This document shows positions 22,600 to 34,300 of a DNA stretch of 64,000 bases, in pieces. This DNA is from Aristolochia californica (lineage: Eukaryota; Streptophyta; Magnoliopsida; Piperales; Aristolochiaceae): contig JARWKL010000001.1 in the NCBI GenBank assembly GCA_029961685.1, positions 54,524,062 to 54,588,061 of the forward strand, given 5' to 3'. The first letter of the stretch is position 1, and every line of letters starts with the position of its first letter. Below the pieces are notes generated by a model. The model was not told the DNA's origin and did not search any database. It saw only the letters and a list, made by a program, of their open reading frames with translations. Position numbers and translations under genes: made by a program.

Positions 22600-23939
22600 C
22601 TCTTGTTATAAGCAAGCTTTTGACAGATAGGACCATGATGAAAAATTATTTAGCCCCTTTAGTGGAATGGTAATGATTCTTAAAAAATCATGTTTTTTGA
22701 ATTCAACAGAGGATGACCCAACCCTTTTTGTGAACCTTCTTCAGCAATTAGACCAGCCACAATAACTCTTCAATTATTTAGTGGAAGAAGAATAACATAA
22801 TTGAGTACTTAAAGAAACCAACAAAGGAAATTTTAAGTGGAGTACCCTTTTCATTGCATCCTCTAACGTTATCCTGACCTTTTTTTCTCTTCTCATTGAG
22901 CACTCCCTTGGCCTTGGTATCCTTTGATGCTTTTCCTAGGCTTATAGAGGTTAAAGGTACCCCAACAATCCTCTTGTTTGGTGTAGGATCACCACCAATA
23001 TCAAATACTCTAAGGTGTTAGGCCTCACAAAGTAATCTTTCAGGTTACCTATGTTAGCATTTTTATCATTGCTCAGACTAGTGACATCATGTAAAACTTT
23101 GTGTGATTAGATCAATGTGCCCAATTTGTATTAACTCAAAGTTCTTTTTATGTAATATCTATCTTTCTATCTATCTTTCTCTAATCTCATCGATGCTAAT
23201 GTAGCCTCAAACAATTTCTTTAAGTCTAAATGCTTGTTGCTCTTAGTACAACTCTCATGCACTTTGACCAAGCTTCAAGGCATTACTAATCATCTAAATT
23301 AGAACCGCCTGTTGAGCGAATTGGGTCTCGTGGGTAAGAAGTTTAGCTATTCATTCTTCTAGCATAGTATTGTTTCCTCTAATCATCTTTTATAGTTGTT
23401 ACTTTAGGCATCCACTATTTGAGTAGACCTCGAAGGAATTTATCTACCTTGGCTTTTTGTTGTAGGTGGTGTCTAGAAGGGCCAATTTTCTTTAGATTCC
23501 ATTAGAATTTTCACTCATGCTCTCAAAATGTCTCATCTTGTTTCATTTTGAAGTTATCATATTCACTAAAGGAGAATGTTGATCTTTGCTTCTTTAATTT
23601 GAGAGATACCATCATGAGTTACTTCAAGTTTGTCTCACTCTTCTTTAACACTAGATGCACCAATGCTCTAGAGTGCTTCGTAGTACTTAGAGAGTTTATC
23701 TTATTCCTATCATCATCAGTGTATTCACTAATATCCTTTTCTACTTCCTTTTCTTCCCCTTTTTTTTCTTAGAAAATGAAAGTTCCTTGGGTGGTAATTT
23801 CACAAAGATCAAAATCATAACCTAGTAGGAACTGTTTCATCCTATATTTCCAGCCTGTGTAATAGTTTTCATCAAGCAGTGGAGGCTTAGTAATAAACAT
23901 GCTAGTGGCAAAGGTTTGAGAGTGATTTGAACTAGCCAT
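22600..23939 (-). pseudogene. Decayed copia gag (UBN2 type)
   Basis: The ATG on the minus strand at 23939 begins MASSNHSQTF, followed by ITKPPLLDENYYTGWKYRMK, the classic FDGxNYxxWKxRMK start of copia/SIRE gag. Farther along are HLVLKKSE, SLKLKKQRSTFS and SEYDNF, matching the ..EVTHEGTNQVKESKI.. part of gag in other frames. Several stops and frameshifts break it, so it is dead. It is cut off upstream by the hAT-like element at 24016. Confidence 0.75.
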
Positions 23940-24015
23940 TTCAATGGGTCATAAATACTTTTTTGGAGACCAAAACTAACACCCACTCATCCATAATTGC
24001 TTTGATGGTTGTGCA

Positions 24016-26057
24016 TAGGGGTGGTTTCGAACCGAGCCGGCTCGGTTCGATTCGGTAATCCTGGATCAACTTGTTTAAATTAACGAGCCGAGCTTGACCG
24101 AATCCAGGTTTGACTCAATAGTTTGCCAGTCGGCTCGTTAATTTAATGAACGGTACAGGATTCGGGGGATTTGGGGGAGTAGGGAGTCTCGGGACTGAGA
24201 AGAGAGTCGCGTCGCGGGACTGAGAAGAGTCCATCTCAGAAGTAGAGATCAGAATCGTTGTCCGTCAGGCGGCGATTCAGGCGGTGATTCATCGAAAATA
24301 GGGGATTTTGGTCTTCAATTTCTGGCTCTGGTGGTTTTCGAAGAGAGTTTCCGTCCCGTCTTGCCAAGTCGTCGAGGACCGTGGAAGCAATCCTGAGGAG
24401 GGCCTGCAGGGTGGGAGCTTTGACGATTTTAAGGTGATGATGGTGGCAAACTTGCTCTTGATGGGATTCGAAGCGGGTTATATGAATATTTATTTTAGAG
24501 ATTCGTATATGACCAAATTCTTTCGGGTAAATGTTCCTAAACCTTTGCTCTTCTTTGTTTGCTAGGTAGTTCCAAGAGTAAAGCTTTTGCTAGTTGTGGC
24601 CATCTAGGCTTAGGATTTTTGTTTAACTAGGAGTTTTTTGAGTTGGAATTGGCTGGATTAGACTCTAGAACTAGGTTCCAGTTAAGAAGAATGGGGGCAA
24701 AAGGAATATCGAACAGGACTAAGATGGGAAGATCACTGGAGAACATCAAAATGGTACCAAGAAATGTTAACTGTTGTGGTAGGAAATTAGTGTATCTGCT
24801 TGGGATGAAGTCTCATCTTTTCACGTTTGTACTTTGATAGCTTTATTTCTTTTGTTTGCACTTTTGTTTTTAAGTCTTAAGAGTTCGGTTAGTGAACTGA
24901 CTGTTTTTAAAGGTAATTATTAACTTTTTATAAAAATTTCAGGTTAATAGTCTCTTTTCTCCCCCTCAGCATGATACATAGTCAATGTTTCGTATTAAAA
25001 AAAAAAGAGCCAAACTTTGGAAGAGTTCATTGTTCCTGTTGGTTTTTTTTTAACGACTTCATTTTTGTAAAATAATAGACAGTGTTTCGTGACAACAAAC
25101 TACTTTGAAAACCTGCTCCGTTAGAGAAAAATCACGGTGTCAAGAAAAATCAAAATGTGAATTTCTTCAATTAATTATTTATTATGATATTTTTTAGTAT
25201 ATGTTTTAGTTTTATTTATTAAAATTTTGTTTTATGATTACAACATGAGAAGAATAGTGTAGAGATAATGCTACCGACTACATGATTTTTTATGTTTTTC
25301 TCATCATAGTAATTTTAATATTTTTAACTACATTAAGTAACTAGTAGTGGAAGAATATTTTTTTATCTGACAATAATTACTTTTATTTTTTTGTTTTTGT
25401 CATAGGTGGAGATTTTGCTCATGCAGGGATGTATATTATTTTCTAGCATGAAGAGAAACAACTATAGTTTATAAATTTATAATGGATTTATAGTTTTTAT
25501 TTAGGTGATTGTAAATTGATAGTGATATTTCATTTAATTTTGTTGTGTTTGATTATTGTATGGAGTTTATTCATAATGTTATGTAGTGTATGGGGTCTTT
25601 AGACTATTTTATGGAGTGTATGGAGTGTATAAACAATTTCATGGAGTGTTTATGGAATGTATAGACAATTTTATGGAGTATTTATGGAGTGTATAGGTAA
25701 TTTTATGCAGGTATTATGTATATAGATTATGCCCAATTTTATACAGGTATTATATACATAGATTATACCCAATTTTAAGTAGAGGTCATGCCCAATTTTA
25801 TATAGGTATTATATACATAGGTTAAGCCCAATTTTATGTAAAATGTATGCATAATTTTATATACAATTTATTTGATATGTATTTTTTAAATAGTTTTAAA
25901 TGTATGTTGAAGCTCGAGGTCGGCTCGAATTCGATTAAAATTATTGGGCTCGATCTCGATAACAATTTTAGGTTCGAGTTCGAGTTTGAAATATTTAAAT
26001 CAAGCTCGGCTCGAACATATGCAGGTTCGGGCTCGACTCAGCTCGATGCCACCCCTA
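24016..26057. mobile_element. hAT-like non-autonomous element, copy 1
   Basis: Ends are TAGGGGTGGTTTCGAACC at the left and, inverted, TAGGGGTGGCATCGAGC at the right: 9 bases of identity then similar GC-rich words (CGAGCCGGCTCG, GAGCTCGA). TAGGGGTGG fits hAT termini. The left flank ends GTTGTGCA, and CTTGTGCA occurs 5 bases beyond the right end, a possible 7-of-8 target duplication displaced by a few bases. No hAT transposase is visible; short frames inside are unassignable. It interrupts the 5' leader of the gag pseudogene. The superfamily assignment is an inference from ends only. Confidence 0.6.
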
Positions 26058-26753
26058 GGTCACTTGTGCAACTGCTTGATGACTTACTTTTGTGCTTCTC
26101 CTAACGTGTAGCCGCTTCCCTTGGATGCCCCTTGGATAGCTGCGTAGCACTTGCATGACCAAGGAGTCAGCCTTGCTGCCTGCACTTGGTCCGAGCTGCA
26201 CAAGATAGCCTAACTCTCTCGTGGATGGTAACCCCAAATGGTGTCCTGCATCCAACCATGTGTGTTTGGGTGCACCCCGCCCCGCTTAGTACCTGTCCTC
26301 CATGTTCATGCTTGCCCCCCCTCCCCTGCACTTGTTTGCAGTTGGGATTTCCTATCATTTACCTCAGCATATAACAAACTTATATTTTATAAATGTAAGT
26401 AGGTAAACCAATGTAATCATGACATAATTGCTCCAACAAACTAATTACGTTAAGTAGAAGCATTGCATAATAAAGACTTTGAAGATTGCTTTACAGCAGA
26501 AGCTTGCCACCTAAACAACATTATTTTCTCCCATTCGTCCGTCCCTGGCCAAATATCTTCCAGTTAATGGTTGTAGTCGATCGCTTGACAGGAATCAAGC
26601 ACCGAATTGGAGAGAAAGAAGAAAGAAAAAGAGTAAAACAAACTTTAGCAAATAAAAGGTAACACAAATCTAGTTCTAGGGACTCAAAGCTTGCAGATGG
26701 GAGTCGTAGTAGCTAGCTAATGCCGGACAGGTTGATGATACACGTTTCATGCA
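26058..26753. other. Intergenic DNA downstream of the DUF538 gene
   Basis: No gene seen. Contains the 3' region of the minus-strand DUF538 gene near 26500-26753. Confidence 0.5.
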
Positions 26754-27164
26754 CTACTGTCCTGCAGCAAAAGCTTCGACTGGGAAGGTCTTGGTGACGC
26801 CGGCGAGAGACTTGAAATGAATCTTCCCCGTGGGAGGATTATCCACGGTGATCTGGTTAACTGGAGGCCACAACACTAGCTCCTTGGACTTCACTCCCTT
26901 CAGCTTCTTGATCCTCTTCTTCTCCACGAAGCCGTTGATATCCGTGTCGTAGCTGACAAGCTTGCTGATCATCTTGAACTGGTGCTCCACCTTCTTTTTC
27001 TGGACAATCCACATGTATCCGGTAGCCCTGACGAACCCCACCTCAACGACATCCTCCAAAGGGAGCAAACCCAACGGCATCTCGAACTCCTCCAGGATAG
27101 AAACCGCAAGCTTCAGGCCCTCTTCATGGCCCTTGCTCACGATGCCTCCTTCCTTCTCAGCCAT
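26754..27164 (-). CDS. DUF538 family protein
   Basis: A single-exon gene of 136 residues, belonging to the land-plant DUF538 family whose molecular role is not settled (stress-associated in several species; a lipid-binding-like fold has been proposed). Family features are visible: a GLLPLEDVVEVGFVRATGYM block (about 32-51), WIVQKKKVEHQF (52-63), KLVSYDTDINGFVEKKRIK (67-85), LKGVKSKELVLWPPVNQI (87-104) and the C-terminal GKIHFKSLAGVTKTFPVEAF. No signal peptide is evident, in contrast to secreted members. The shorter N-terminus fits the cytosolic type. The ATG at 27164 is the first Met of the open frame and gives a normal family start (MAEKEGG). A TATA-like motif lies about 80 bases upstream. 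Confidence 0.92.
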   Translation of the reverse strand: MAEKEGGIVSKGHEEGLKLAVSILEEFEMPLGLLPLEDVVEVGFVRATGYMWIVQKKKVEHQFKMISKLVSYDTDINGFVEKKRIKKLKGVKSKELVLWPPVNQITVDNPPTGKIHFKSLAGVTKTFPVEAFAAGQ

Positions 27165-27242
27165 CTTTCACCTGGTTAACTCTACTTTTCAGTGGGTCTA
27201 CAGGTTACCGCTTCAATGGAGGATTCTTTAGGGAGCTTGTCA

Positions 27243-27250
27243 TTTATATA
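27243..27250 (-). promoter_or_regulatory. TATA box candidate for DUF538 gene
   Basis: TATATAAA on the minus strand, about 80 bases upstream of the ATG. Confidence 0.55.
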
Positions 27251-27560
27251 ACTCCTGTTGAGAGAAGATCCAAGTATATATGACGAAAGCAATGGAGGAT
27301 ACGAAGATAGGTTACTTTGGATTAATCGTCACCCAGGTGGCTTCATGACTTTGCGCCTGCTTTAACTATTTTCTTTTTCACGTCCTCTATTCTATTTCCA
27401 AGGAATTGAAAGTAATAATATTTTGGTTTTTTTATTTTTTATTATTAAAGAGAATATTGTGAAATAAAGTGTCAAAGGTCAATCCTGTCAATATATGTTT
27501 CCAAAATGTAAAAGTGATTTATTTATGTGTTTAACAACTCAAAGAGAAAAAATAAAGTAT

Positions 27561-27935
27561 TGTTGATTTCTAGGGCTAACACATAAACAGTAAAGCTCTC
27601 AAGGGAAGGAGAGAAGAGAGAAACTCTAGCTCTTGGGAGAGAGAAAAGATGAAATCAAGGGCAAGAACAAAAAAGAATAGAGAGAGAGTTATAAGGACGA
27701 ATTTGAGCCAAGAGGAAGAGGTTTGAATACTCTACCCAATGCCTTGAGGTTGTATTTATAGTTGTAAGAAGGTGTTTTCAATGACTAAGATGCCCTTGGG
27801 GCTACATGCTTCAAAAGGAAAAAGACATAAAAGAACATACATCAACTTGTATAATTATAATCCTATGTCATCTCTATGGAAGCTCTCCTTATTTACTAGC
27901 CATGTTACCCCTACATACGTGGGTATCTTTTAATA
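27561..27935 (-). mobile_element. Copia LTR, family B, with polypurine tract
   Basis: Read on the minus strand it starts TATTAAAAGATACCC and ends GCCCTAGAAATCAACA, matching the 5' LTR at 47310-47686 over its length. The minus-strand sequence just upstream (TAGTTTTAGGGGAAG, plus positions 27936-27950) is a polypurine tract, so this is a 3' LTR, with what little internal sequence remains lying to its right. Confidence 0.8.
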
Positions 27936-28366
27936 CTTCCCCTAAAACTAGTGTTTTTAACTCTACTTTGAAATTATCTTGGTCAAGAAACTTGTGTGTT
28001 TGAAAAATAAAATTTGATCGTCTTTCTTTGATTCATCTTGTTCTTGTTCACATTTTTTTTTTGTAGTCTTCATCTTGTTCTCATCTTATTCTCCCTCTAC
28101 TTGGATATCTAATCACATAAAATTTGATTACCACAACATGTAGAATTCTTCATTGTAGATTATACTTCTTCTCAAAAGTGGAACCCAGAAAAAGGCACAA
28201 CTACTTCAACACTGAACTTTCAATTTGAATTCTTACACATAAAAAAAAAAATAGGACATACATCAAATCAATAGAGAAATGAATGTGACCAGACTTGATT
28301 CAGCTTGTAGAATCCTTCACGGTAGATTCTGTCACCTACCTCATCCTTCATACTTCTCCATCTTTT
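27936..28366 (-). other. Retrotransposon 3' leader remnants
   Basis: Polypurine tract and non-coding remnants of the family-B element. 28140-28170 and 28310-28360 resemble each other and the 3' leader at 45960-45990 (inverted). Confidence 0.5.
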
Positions 28367-30027
28367 TGTTGACCATAGGTTGACTCTCACATTGCTTTTG
28401 ATGATAATAAGACTTAATTGAACTAATAACATGCAAATCTAGTATTTAAGATACTTAGCCTTCAAGAGCATATCAAGGACTAAAACATCAAAGCCAAAAT
28501 GAAGATCTCAAGCACAAAATGAAGAACATCTCTTAAAGAAGCACCCACAAGGAAGAAGTCAAAGTGAAGACTTGAGTTCAAGCTTCAATAAGCAAATAGT
28601 TAAACATAGTCATATCAAGTAAGAGAGTTTTCTAACTCCTATTCCTTTAGTACTCGTGAAGATCGGAGCTTTGGGATATTAAATTGCACATACATGTTTA
28701 GAATCTTCATACATATCATTTAGAAACATCTTAAAACACTTAGAGAAAAAAATACAATGCTTTATAAAGAGATATAATTTTATCTGGTATTTGAATGATT
28801 GATCAGTCACTAACTATGATCGATTATTTAGAACTGTGTTGGCTTGAAATATAAATCATGATTGATCAACCATAATCAATTGATCGATCTTCTAGGATAT
28901 GATCATTTCATGCTATAACGCATGATCAATCATCCAATAGAGATTGATTAGTCATAGATGTCATGACAAGCTGAATTACCATGGAATGATCGATCATTCC
29001 ACCAGATCGATCGATCAGACAAAACCTTGCCAGTAAGGGACTTCAACCATAATTGATCAAATAAAATACATTGATCCATCATACTTGTATTGCATAGCCA
29101 AAGGGGATCTCGATTGATCGATCAACCACTGGCAATGGTTGATCAAATTAACTTTTTTGGATCAACAATAACATGTTGATCGATCAATCCATCAGTCAAT
29201 AAGTAGACAATGTGAAGAAAAAATAGTCTTTATGATCGATTGATCGATCAACCACTTACCAGTAATTGATCAATCAACGATCAATTTTTTTTCCAATAGG
29301 TAAATAACGGCTTGTTTGAGGTTGGGAAAGTTTTAAATACCCCACCATATCATGAGTAAAGAGAGTCATGAGCATTAATTAGCATATATTTAAGCCATTA
29401 GGTTATATCTTGTAAATTCCTTTTCAAAAGTGCTTTTGAGAGAAGGAGAGTGATCCCACTTTGAAAAAACCTTCATCTCTTTAAATCATACTTGCATGCA
29501 TGATAGTAAAAGCTCCTTGATCCTTCAAAAACGTGCTACAAAGGAGGAGGAAACTTGAAATCTCTCAAGGAGAAGCTTCTTTCCAATAAAGGTGTATATT
29601 TTTTCCCTTTTTTTTTATGTTATTTGTGAAAGTTTCATCTAGAACCTGATAATCTAGATAGAAAGGCCTAGCTAGAGCTATAATTTGGCAACAATCTATT
29701 GGGGAGATTGGGATTATAAAAATCATGTATTGAGCTACACATGGCTGAAGAGAGTCGGAATCTCTTTGTATTTTTCCAACTATTAGAGCATAATTGTGAA
29801 AAATTTCCCAAGCAAGTGTTCTTAGGCTGTGACTACCATTAAGGGAACATCGAAAACAAAAAATATTTTTGTCCCTATGGTGTGTACATGATCATACTTA
29901 TGTTGATTTGCTTAATTGCATGATATTTTGTTTTCTTGCGCAAAATAAATTTAATTTGCTACAAATGAAACCCAATATACCCCCTCTTGGTTTGTTCTTC
30001 ATGGGACCTAATAAGTGCTATTAGAGA
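28367..30027 (+). mobile_element. SIRE-like LTR, copy 3, with primer-binding site
   Basis: A long LTR of about 1.65 kb. It starts TGTTGACCATAGGTTGACT, holds some 15 palindromic GATCGATC/TTGATCAA words, and ends at the C-rich CCCAATATACCCCCTCTTGG block found at the 3' ends of SIRE/Maximus LTRs. At 30016-30027 TGCTATTAGAGA matches 9 of 12 bases of the tRNA-Met primer site. It is therefore a 5' LTR, but no gag or pol can be traced behind it. Confidence 0.82.
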
Positions 30028-30790
30028 GTGTTCTTTAATAGTCTGTTATTCAAGTTGCACACCAAAATCCTCGCTACTAATTGCCTCGATGGTCATAATT
30101 TTTTATGTCATTTATAACTAAGGAAAGGCCCTGGTTGTGCTACTATCGTAAATGTAATAAGGGTTTTAGATTTTCGAAAGAGAAAATGATCCTATTTATC
30201 CAATTTCAAAGCATGGAAGCTTAGATTGTAAATGTGAATGGGTGATGCATTTCCACAACTGGGAAATTTATTATTGAAAGTTAGATGCTTTCAAGTCAAC
30301 ACTGAGGCTATGCACTTGGTGTCATTGTTATGTTCCCATTTGTATGCAAAAGTTCATGAGGATAGAGAGGGGTATTATGGTATGATAGTTTGAAGGGTTT
30401 GGAATCTAATGGTATAGGTTTCGTAGGGGTTTGAGGGGCAAGAATCTGAGAACTAAGCTTTTTGCATTTAGTACTCAGAATAGGTTGTGATGGGTAAGAA
30501 TTAGGGTTTAGAGTTGTTGTGGGTTTAAAGGATGTGGAGGGGACTTGTATAGACTCATGAGATGATAGGGATGCAAATGAAGGATCTACAAAGGTTAGGA
30601 ATTCCCTACAGACATTTTTGAAGTGTTTGAATAGGAAACTAACCTTTCTATGGTTGGAGCCGATTAAGGAAACACTACATGAATAATTTACCTCTTGCCA
30701 TGAAAACTTTGCTCATAATTTTTTTTTCTATGGTAGAACTATCTCTATTTGCAAAAATTAATTTTTGTGATTAGGGTTTAGTTTATACCC
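30028..30790 (+). other. Putative SIRE 5' leader remnants
   Basis: No coding match. Several TTAGGGTTTA words are present, but no array. Confidence 0.35.
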
Positions 30791-31085
30791 ATGAAGATTC
30801 TTTTTTTTGGCAAAAATGTTTCTAGCAGGAATTTTCCCACTCCCAGGAAAACATTTTTTCCCAATGAAATTTACTTCCATGGATTAAATGTTTCCTATGG
30901 AAAATTTTCCCCCACAAGGGAAATTTTTCATGGAAAAAAATATTATCCAAGGCATATTTTCCTTGGAAAATTCTTTGTTTTCCTAGGAATTCTTTGCCTC
31001 TATAAATTATCACATATGAAATGATTTTTTTCCTTGCAAAATGTAATTTTTATTGGGAAAAAGGTTCCTTTTCCTATGACAAAAA
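30791..31085. repeat. Palindrome-rich TTTCC/GGAAA block
   Basis: Alternating GGAAA and TTTCC words every 10-20 bases (AGGAATTTTCC, CCAGGAAAACA, CATGGATT, ATGGAAAATTTTCC, CCAAGGCATATTTTCCTTGG). The block can fold into many short hairpins, and both strands stay open for 60-75 codons as a consequence. No coding potential is inferred. Confidence 0.65.
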
Positions 31086-31389
31086 TTTAACGGGCAAAGG
31101 CTATTCGGGGTTTTTAAGTGTCGATTTTATCTCTTCCTCCCCCACTTCCTCCTTCTCCTTGCCATTGTCGCATTTCGTTCTTGCAATCCTATGCCCCTCC
31201 ATCTTGTGGGGTTCAAATGATAGCTTCCCCCTTCGATAATTGTTCTCTCTCCTACAATGAGGTACGGTTTGTTATTCATTATTCTATATATGTATGTTTT
31301 TATTTTATGTTTATGTTGTGTGTTGGGTCAAAAGGAAGAGGAGAAGGGCAACTAGAATAGGTTTACTACATGTTTCTTAAAAATTTAAT

Positions 31390-34300
31390 AATTTAACACA
31401 AACACATCACTAGATGAGTTTTTTTATTGTGGTTGGAGATCACTATTTCAGATTGCTACTCCATTCCCATATCATACAATTAAAAAGTCCACTATGACAT
31501 GCATAAATATACTTACAACAAAAAACCAAGATGGTTCAATTTCACAACACTTGGCCAAAACGTAGGGACTTACGAACAACAACACTAGGTGCAACCACCT
31601 ACACCCAAAAAGGGATTTCTTATGACTTTATCAATCTGAGACTAGATTGATCTTAATGCAATGGATACTTTCTTTTTAATGAAGAACAATTGTCTCTTAA
31701 TTAGACAAATGTAACATTCAGAAGAAAATAAGATGTTGCCCTAAATCCTAGGTGAACAACCAATGTATCAACATCCATATAATTTAATTAAACATAAATT
31801 AAATAAATTGGACGGAAAAGAGGTTTATTCGTTTGAAAATAATAGCTCAAACAATCAATATAATTAAATTTTCCGTCTCTAGAAAAGTATTTAGTAGATA
31901 TGAACGTAAAAACTAAAATACTTAGCTCTTGAGACTAAAACCTTGAAAAGGTCACCTCCCTTTTTGATTAAAAATCAAAGGAAAGTTAACTTCATGTTGG
32001 AAGCATTGCTGATTTGGCTAGACAAGACTTGGGTATTTATAGGAGAAAACACAAGTTTGAAAAACTATTCCTTACAAAATTTTAGGCATATTTGTAATCC
32101 GTGTAAAAATTAAATTTAAAATAATTCAATTTTTTATGAAAAAAATCATAAAAACTCAATTTTTAGTTATTGAATATGTTGACATGTGAAAGATTTTTTG
32201 TGGGGGGAGATGGGGATTTTTTCACAACTTCAAATTTTAACACAAACACATCCACTACACCAACATTTTTATAGTGATGTAAAATCACTATTTAATTTTG
32301 TTATTGTACTCCTAGGTAACTCTTACCTTGGAGTTAAAATTTTCATTATCAAATGCCTAATTGAACCAACAACAAATAACCAAGTAGGTTTAAATTTATA
32401 AACCTACCCAAAACACACAAAGACTTATGGTCAACAGGACTAGGTGCAACCACCTAGACCCAAAAAGGGATTTCTTATGGACTTGTCTACAATCTCCAAT
32501 CTGCATCAAATCCTCTTCATGTAGTCAGACTACTGTCTACACTTTTTTTCTATTGGGGTCAACTTGATTAATTTAAAATTTATTGTATCTTAGGTTCAAT
32601 TCCTTCATTCTTGCCTTCTACTATATGGGGTTGACTTCTATTCCCTTAGCATGAGTCTTCTTCAGGCTCAAATAGATTTACAATCACTATTTAATTTTGA
32701 TATTCTAATCCCATGTAACTCTTACCTTGGATTTAAAAATAGCACTATGAAATGCCTAATGGAACCAAGAATAAAGAATCAAGTTGGTTTAAATTTATAT
32801 ACCTGCCCAAAACATGCAAAGACTTACGTTCAATAGCACTAGGTGCAACCACCTAGACCCAAAAAGGGATTTCTTACAAATTGATCGATCTGAGACTAGA
32901 TTGAGATCAATACAAAGGATGCTTGATTTTCTAAGAAGTACAATTGTCGCTCAATTAGAAAGATATAACAATCAACACAAAAGAAAATGGTACACCCTTA
33001 CCCCTAGGTGAACAACCAATATGTCCACCACTCAAGAGCATATTATAAAGTGAAATACAAATGAGGTTGACTGAAAATAAGTTTCAAGCTTGTAAAGCAT
33101 AGCTCAAGCAATAAATATGATTGAAACTTTTGTCAGTTGAAAAGTACTCAATTAGGGGTGGCATCGAGTCGAGCCAAGCCCGAACCTACCTATGTTCGAG
33201 CGGAGCTTCATTTAAATATTTTTAACTCGAGCTCGAGCCTAATAATTTTAATTGAGTTCGATCCGAGATCGAGCTTCAACATTCATTTAAAACTTTTCAA
33301 AAAATACATGTCTCGAGTTCGTGCTCCAACATACATTTAAAACTTTTCAAAAAATACATGTCAAATAAATTGTATATAAAATTATGCATACATTTTACAT
33401 AAAATTGGGAATGACCTCTACTTAAAATTGGGCATAAGGGGGCATCGAATCCAGGAGTCCGAACCTTGTTCAAGCCGAACTTGATTTAAATATTTCGAAT
33501 TCGACCTTGAGCCAACCCTAGCCTCGAACCTAAAATTATAATTGAACTCGAGCCTAATAATTTTAACTGAGTTTGAGCTCGAGCTCTAGCCGAGTTCGAG
33601 CTTAACTAACATTTAATACTCTATATAAAATATATGTCAAATAAATTATATATAAAATTATGCATACATTTTAAAAAAGAATGATAGGGGAGGTTCAGGA
33701 TTGAATTTCAATAATGGATTAAAATGCACCAATATTAATCTTTTTTACTCCAAATGTTGTCTAGCTTGTTTTGTAATTTTTGAATCTGGCCATAAATTTA
33801 CTATGGCCTCCTTAGTGCCCCTGGTTGAAAATTTATATTATAGGAAAAACTAGAAATATTTTTCCTATGATATATATTTCCAAAAAAAACCTTTAAATAA
33901 AATCCTAGTACTATTAATGACTTATTAGAAAATTACAAGAAATATTTTAAAATTTTCTTAGGAAAGTTAAATGGACCTCTTATTGCCTCTTCTAGGGAAA
34001 TAAATTAAAATTAATAATCAATCTAATATATTACTATACTTATCGATAAATTTTTAATCAAATAAAATGTCAAACACAAAATTGCAATAAAAATTGCCTC
34101 ATGCTAAAAGTATTATAGCATCAACTATCAAATACTTATTCAAAAATTTTCTATACGGTTTTCTAGCCCATCTTGGCAGGAAAATCTTACTTAGAAAATT
34201 ATATGATTTTTTTAATAAGAATTTTCAATTAGAAAAATGTTTACAAAAAACATGAGACGCTAATAGTTCCTAGAAACTTATTTCTACTAAAATATATTTT

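Noticed and set aside
30791..31024. 77-codon plus-strand frame and its minus-strand partner
   Set aside because: Openness on both strands follows from the palindromic TTTCC/GGAAA composition.
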